From NCBI GenBank assembly GCA_951812775.1, contig OX638326.1:3545391-3609390 (forward strand): 64,000 nucleotides of DNA, in the 5' to 3' direction. The stretch comes from an uncultured Alphaproteobacteria bacterium (GTDB lineage Bacteria > Pseudomonadota > Alphaproteobacteria > MPNO01 > UBA2964). The notes under the pieces are model-generated. The model made no database searches, was not told where the DNA came from, and saw only the letters and a list, made by a program, of their open reading frames with translations. Positions 60,618-64,000 of the stretch are shown here, piece by piece; the stretch's first letter is position 1; each line of letters opens with the position of its first letter. The translations under genes and the position numbers were made by a program.

Positions 60618-61472
60618 ATGAGTATCACCGTCGAGCCCGTTTCTGAGGCGGTTGGCGCCCGCATTACCGATATAGATCTGCGCGAAGACATGTCGCCGGA
60701 AGTTTTCAAAGCCGTGCATCAGGCCATGCTGGATCATCAGGTGTTGATCTTTCCAGGTCAGGAGATTTCTGAAGAGGACCAGATCCGTTTCACTCGCCAT
60801 TTTGGCGAACCTGGCGGGCGCAATCGAAAGGTCCCGACAGCAGAGGGGGATCGCGTCTCGCATCCCGGTATCATGCTGATCAGCAATATCCGCAAAGATG
60901 GCAAACCGATTGGTTCGCTGCCGGATGGCGAGATGATGTTCCATTCCGATGGTGCCTATGCCAAGCGCCCGTTTCGCTACACCATGCTGTTTGCCATTGA
61001 AATCCCGTCGGTCGGCGGCAACACCAAATTCGCCAATATGTATAAGGCCTATGACGCGTTGCCGGCAGCCCTCAAAACCCGCCTTGCTGATGCGCACGCA
61101 GAACAGGTTTATTACGCGGGCTCCGTACAGAAGGATAAACCGTCGGACTCTCTGACCGGCAGCCGTATTCATCCGCTGTTTACGGCCCATGAGGAACCCG
61201 GACGGACGGCCCTGTTTGCCAGCCGCTTGATCACCACACGGATCGACGGTTTGCCAGAGGCAGAAAGCGCAGAAATTCTTGAACAGATTTGCGATATCGC
61301 GGAGCGCGATGAGTTTGTCTATGAGCATGTCTGGACACCATGTGATCTGGTGATGTGGGATAATCGTTGTACCAACCACGCCCGCACTGATTTTTCGGAA
61401 GGTGAACGCAGGCTATTGCGCCGCACAACGGTTATGGGCGTTGACCCGCTGCCCGCAGCGGCAGCGGCTTAA
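60618..61472 (+). CDS. TauD/TfdA family dioxygenase, third of a tandem trio
   Basis: A 284-residue dioxygenase. EAVGARITDIDLREDM opens it, MMFHSDGAYAKRPFRYTMLFAIEIPS holds His109 and Asp111, and NRCTNHARTDFSEGERRLLRRTTV the last His and Arg. It differs from the second copy in the region after the first strand (EPGGRNRKVPTAEGDRVSHPG), so its substrate pocket may differ. It is 9 bp after the second copy and 11 bp before the dihydroxyphthalate-decarboxylase-like gene, so the four genes look co-transcribed. Confidence 0.87.
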   Translation: MSITVEPVSEAVGARITDIDLREDMSPEVFKAVHQAMLDHQVLIFPGQEISEEDQIRFTRHFGEPGGRNRKVPTAEGDRVSHPGIMLISNIRKDGKPIGSLPDGEMMFHSDGAYAKRPFRYTMLFAIEIPSVGGNTKFANMYKAYDALPAALKTRLADAHAEQVYYAGSVQKDKPSDSLTGSRIHPLFTAHEEPGRTALFASRLITTRIDGLPEAESAEILEQICDIAERDEFVYEHVWTPCDLVMWDNRCTNHARTDFSEGERRLLRRTTVMGVDPLPAAAAA

Positions 61473-61483
61473 ACGTCGATTAT

Positions 61484-62473
61484 ATGGCCGTCCTTCCCCT
61501 CTCCATTGCAACAGGCCCCTATGACCGGGTTGCCGCCTTGCGGCTCGGCGACATTGAACCTGAAGGCATCGTTCTCGACTATCATGCGCAGGTGCCGGTG
61601 CATGGCATTTTTGTCGCGATGGCGGAGCGTGAAGCCTGGGATGCGTCGGAAATGTCGCTGGCACTCTATACCGTGAAACGCGCCCGGGCGCTGGCGGGCG
61701 GTGAGCCGTTTCCGTTTACCGCGATACCGGTTTTTCCGTCGCGGGTGTTTCGCCACGGCAACATCTTTATCAACCGACAGGCCGGCATCAGCACACCAAA
61801 GGATTTAGAGGGCAAGCGCATCGGCATACAGGAATATCGCCAATCGGCGGGTATCTGGATTCGCGGCATTTTGCGCGATGAGTACGGCGTTGATACGGAA
61901 ACTATCCGGTGGGTGGAAGGCGGTGTGAACGAACCCCGCAAACCAACCGCCAGCGATATTCGCCCCGACAGAGAGGTTGATATCACCGAGTTAAAAAGGG
62001 GAAGCACGCTGAGCGAGGCACTTGCCGCAGGTGAGATCGACGCCATCATCGCGGCCCGCCAGCCGACCAGCTCAAAGACTTCTGAGGATGTCGTGCGGTT
62101 GTTTCCCGAATACCGCGACGCCGAACGCGCCTATTTCGAAAAGACCGGCATCTTCCCGATCATGCACACCCTGGTGATCCGCGATGCTGTCTATAAGGAG
62201 AACCCTTGGGTCGCCAAGAGCCTGTTCAATGCCTTTGAGGTGTCAAAGGCCAAGGCCGCCGATCTTCTTGCCTATACCGGTGCTATGGTGGTGATGACCC
62301 CGTGGCTGCACGATGCGGTCGACGAGATGAACGCCGTGTTCAACGGCGATGCCTAGCCTTACGGGCTGGAAGCCAACCGCCGTCATCTCGAGACCTTTAC
62401 ACGCTATCTGGTTGAAGAAGGATTCCTTCCGGAAGCCCCCGCCCTGGATGTGCTGTTTGTGGATGTGGGGTAG
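61484..62473 (+). pseudogene. 4,5-dihydroxyphthalate decarboxylase-like protein with in-frame amber
   Basis: The first 290 residues have ATGPYDRVAALRLGDIEPEGIVLDY, SEMSLALYTVKRARA, IPVFPSRVFRHGNIFINRQAGISTPKDLEGKRIGI, and ALAAGEIDAIIAARQPT, the layout of this family. A TAG at 62354-62356 follows GDA. The same frame then continues PYGLEANRRHLETFTRYLVEEGF to a second TAG at 62471-62473. The paralogue at 31995 has a Trp in that spot (DLWPSGIAANRANLETF), so TGG to TAG is the simplest change. The enzyme may be inactive, or shortened by about 40 residues. Confidence 0.7.
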
Positions 62474-62506
62474 GGTTTCCGCGATCCCAACCAAGGAATC
62501 TGCTCC

Positions 62507-63484
62507 ATGCCCAGCGCCAACCCCTACCGCACCTTCGATGGCATGGAGTATGCCGATATTCCCGATGAAATTTTCGACCGCACGACAAATCCGATGTTTG
62601 CCTATGACGCAATGGATGATGAGGCGCGGCTGGCGCAGTTAAAACGCGATGCGGCCTATAACAATCGCTGGGCGGTGCCGGGTCATATGGCCGATCTTGA
62701 GCGTTGGGCCGAAGAGAGCGCGGCCGTGCGGGGCTCGGTTCGTTGTGATCTCGATGTTGCTTATGGCGATGGCGAGCGCGAGAAGATCGATATCCTCTAT
62801 CCAGACCGAGAAGGTCCCGTGCCACTGATCGTGTTTTTGCACGGTGGCTACTGGATGAGCATGACCAAGGAATCTTATGCCTTTATCGGCAAGAATTTTG
62901 TCGAGGCCGGGGCGGCTTTTGCGGTCGTCGGGTTTGGCCTGTGTACGGATATCACCCTGGCTACGATGGTCGGGCAGGTTGAACGCGCGATTGAGCATCT
63001 GTGGTCGAAAGCGGATAGGCTTGGCTTTGATCGCGACCGGTTTTATCTCGCGGGGCATTCATCGGGTGGCCATCTGGCAGCGATGGTGCTGGGCGGCGGG
63101 GTTTCGGGCCAGCCCACCATACCGCCGGAGAAATTCAAAGCATCGGTCATTGTCAGCGGCCTGTTCGACCTTGCACCTATAGCGGCGACTTATATCAACA
63201 ACTATATCGCACTCGATGATGCTGGTGTCCGGCAGGTCAGCCCGTTACATCACGTGCCGCCACAATCATCCAGGATGGGTCCCCTAATTCTTGGCACCGG
63301 TGAACATGAATTGGCGGAGTATCATTTACATCAGGCGCGTTATGCCGAAGCGTGGGTCGCGAATGGTCACGAGCTGCAAATGTGCGATGCTACCAGCTAT
63401 CAGCATTTTGATGTGCCATATGATCTCGCCAATGCAGATGGCGGGCTGCATCGGGCGTTTAAGGCCCGCATCGATTTCGGTTGA
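62507..63484 (+). CDS. Alpha/beta hydrolase (arylformamidase/esterase-like)
   Basis: A 325-residue serine hydrolase. VFLHGGYWMSM (about 104-114) is the oxyanion HGG motif of the hormone-sensitive-lipase and kynurenine-formamidase-like group. FYLAGHSSGGHLAAMVL (about 180-196) has the nucleophile elbow, LGTGEHEL the acid region, and TSYQHFDVPYDL the His. It follows the dihydroxyphthalate-decarboxylase-like gene. ATG at 62507 has AAGGAATC upstream. Substrate is likely an ester or amide from the same pathway. Confidence 0.8.
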   Translation: MPSANPYRTFDGMEYADIPDEIFDRTTNPMFAYDAMDDEARLAQLKRDAAYNNRWAVPGHMADLERWAEESAAVRGSVRCDLDVAYGDGEREKIDILYPDREGPVPLIVFLHGGYWMSMTKESYAFIGKNFVEAGAAFAVVGFGLCTDITLATMVGQVERAIEHLWSKADRLGFDRDRFYLAGHSSGGHLAAMVLGGGVSGQPTIPPEKFKASVIVSGLFDLAPIAATYINNYIALDDAGVRQVSPLHHVPPQSSRMGPLILGTGEHELAEYHLHQARYAEAWVANGHELQMCDATSYQHFDVPYDLANADGGLHRAFKARIDFG

Positions 63485-63496
63485 GTGACGGTTTGA

Positions 63497-63880
63497 TCAC
63501 TCCGCCTGCGGAGGTTTCCGTTCAGCATCGACCAGCTGGATGCGCCAGCCATCGGGATCGCGCAGCTCGACGGTGGTGCGGCCGGTAACTTCGATGAGTT
63601 TTGGGCCGCGGGTGAAGGCGACGCCGTTTTTGCTCAGCGCGTCGTGGGCTTCTTCGGCGTTATCGACCTTGAGCGCGATATGGTTGATGCCGATGACCTC
63701 TTCACCGGTGGCTTCATGGATTTCGATAATCGGCTGATTGTCGCCCGGCAGTTGCAGCTCGGCCGAGCCGCCATGATGAGTGGTATGCATCAGCACGTTA
63801 AAGCCGAGCTTTTTGAAAAATTCGACATGCGCATCGACATCACAAACGATGAGCTCCATGTGATCGATTGATTTAATCAT
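63497..63880 (-). CDS. VOC family protein
   Basis: A 127-residue vicinal-oxygen-chelate protein. IKSIDHMELIVCDVDAHVEFFKKLGFNVLM starts the first module with its His, PIIEIHEATG holds a Glu, INHIALKVDNAEEAHDALSKNG begins the second module with the next His, and VELRDPDGWRIQLVD the final Glu. This ligand set is intact, so it may bind a metal. The start overlaps the stop of the upstream gene by 4 bp (ATGA). It converges on the hydrolase gene at a 12-bp gap. Confidence 0.82.
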   Translation of the reverse strand: MIKSIDHMELIVCDVDAHVEFFKKLGFNVLMHTTHHGGSAELQLPGDNQPIIEIHEATGEEVIGINHIALKVDNAEEAHDALSKNGVAFTRGPKLIEVTGRTTVELRDPDGWRIQLVDAERKPPQAE

Positions 63881-64000
63881 TTTTTATCTCCCGTTTGAGG
63901 TGTCGACGGAACCGTCGCTGCAGCAACGTTAGCCTGATCCGGGGCGGCTGGGAACTGCGACGCAATGCTGTTGAGAACGGTGTCATGTTCTACCTTCCCC
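63877..64000 (-). CDS. C-terminal end of an upstream gene, partial
   Basis: A 40-residue open frame enters from the right edge (GKVEHDTVLNSIASQFP and a Pro/Ala/Thr-rich end) and stops with TGA inside the ATGA overlap with the VOC gene, so the two are coupled. The piece is too short to assign a family. Confidence 0.6.
   Translation of the reverse strand, partial: GKVEHDTVLNSIASQFPAAPDQANVAAATVPSTPQTGDKK

Noticed and set aside
54990-62480. TAG read as an amino acid in this genome
   Set aside because: Other genes in the window end in TAG (for example 7199, 29490, 52977) with no conserved continuation, so the two in-frame TAGs are better explained as mutations.
1-64000. CRISPR array
   Set aside because: No regularly spaced short repeats with unique spacers were seen on either strand.

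Overview
The window looks like a free-living, probably marine or soil alphaproteobacterium. Supporting signs are a CpdR-type receiver remnant beside an N-formylglutamate amidohydrolase and a tRNA-Val, a perfect Zur-type palindrome over a zinc-uptake operon, GC-rich coding DNA, and a dense set of catabolic genes. The catabolic genes include TauD/TfdA dioxygenases, luciferase-like flavin oxidoreductases, class III CoA-transferase, GMC oxidoreductases, a UbiD decarboxylase and amidohydrolases. Genus cannot be told by eye.

Region by region. 1-2.3 kb: the end of an enoyl-CoA hydratase with a histone-H1-like lysine/alanine tail, then an AT-richer reverse transcriptase (RT) cassette. The RT gene (1080-2300) is preceded by about 600 bp holding a near-consensus sigma-70 promoter (791-819), a leader of about 250 nt that could be a structured RNA, and two copies of a 119-bp element set exactly 375 bp apart. 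One reading frame stays open across both copies. This is the best candidate in the window for an undescribed system. 2.3-8.8 kb: a minus-strand operon for gamma-glutamyltransferase, amidohydrolase, D-threonine-aldolase-like PLP enzyme and NDP-forming acyl-CoA synthetase. 8.8-12.7 kb: a Zur-controlled zinc operon (small His-containing protein, porin, ZnuA, ZnuB, no ZnuC) and a small ORF with its own promoter and competing hairpins.

12.8-21.7 kb: two alpha/beta hydrolases, a DUF3800 gene, an M20 amidohydrolase pair, an acyl-CoA dehydrogenase / CoA-transferase / hydratase operon and N-formylglutamate amidohydrolase. 21.8-25.7 kb: a decayed cpdR, tRNA-Val(GAC), and a roughly 3-kb AT-richer accessory stretch with a lipoprotein, a TauD-like orphan and a secreted protein, ending at a truncated SDR gene. 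25.7-34 kb: MetE-like protein, a PLDc_N membrane protein, GMC oxidoreductase, a fumarate-reductase-like flavoprotein with a minimal 2Fe-2S partner, a dihydroxyphthalate-decarboxylase-like protein and TauD. 34-37.3 kb: ppx and ppk (polyphosphate).

37.4-64 kb: a catabolic gene field with an aldolase, five more TauD enzymes (three in tandem), a phytanoyl-CoA-type dioxygenase, two LLM oxidoreductases, FMN hydroxyacid dehydrogenase, amidohydrolase, GMC oxidoreductase, UbiD, 6-phosphogluconate dehydrogenase, and regulatory and transport genes. Several genes here are broken: a trypsin-like protease (25-bp tandem duplication), a molybdenum hydroxylase large subunit (frameshift, amber, lost catalytic Glu) and a dihydroxyphthalate-decarboxylase-like gene (Trp-to-amber). 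Together the field suggests oxidative breakdown of aromatic or ether-type carboxylic acids, but no single substrate can be named from sequence.
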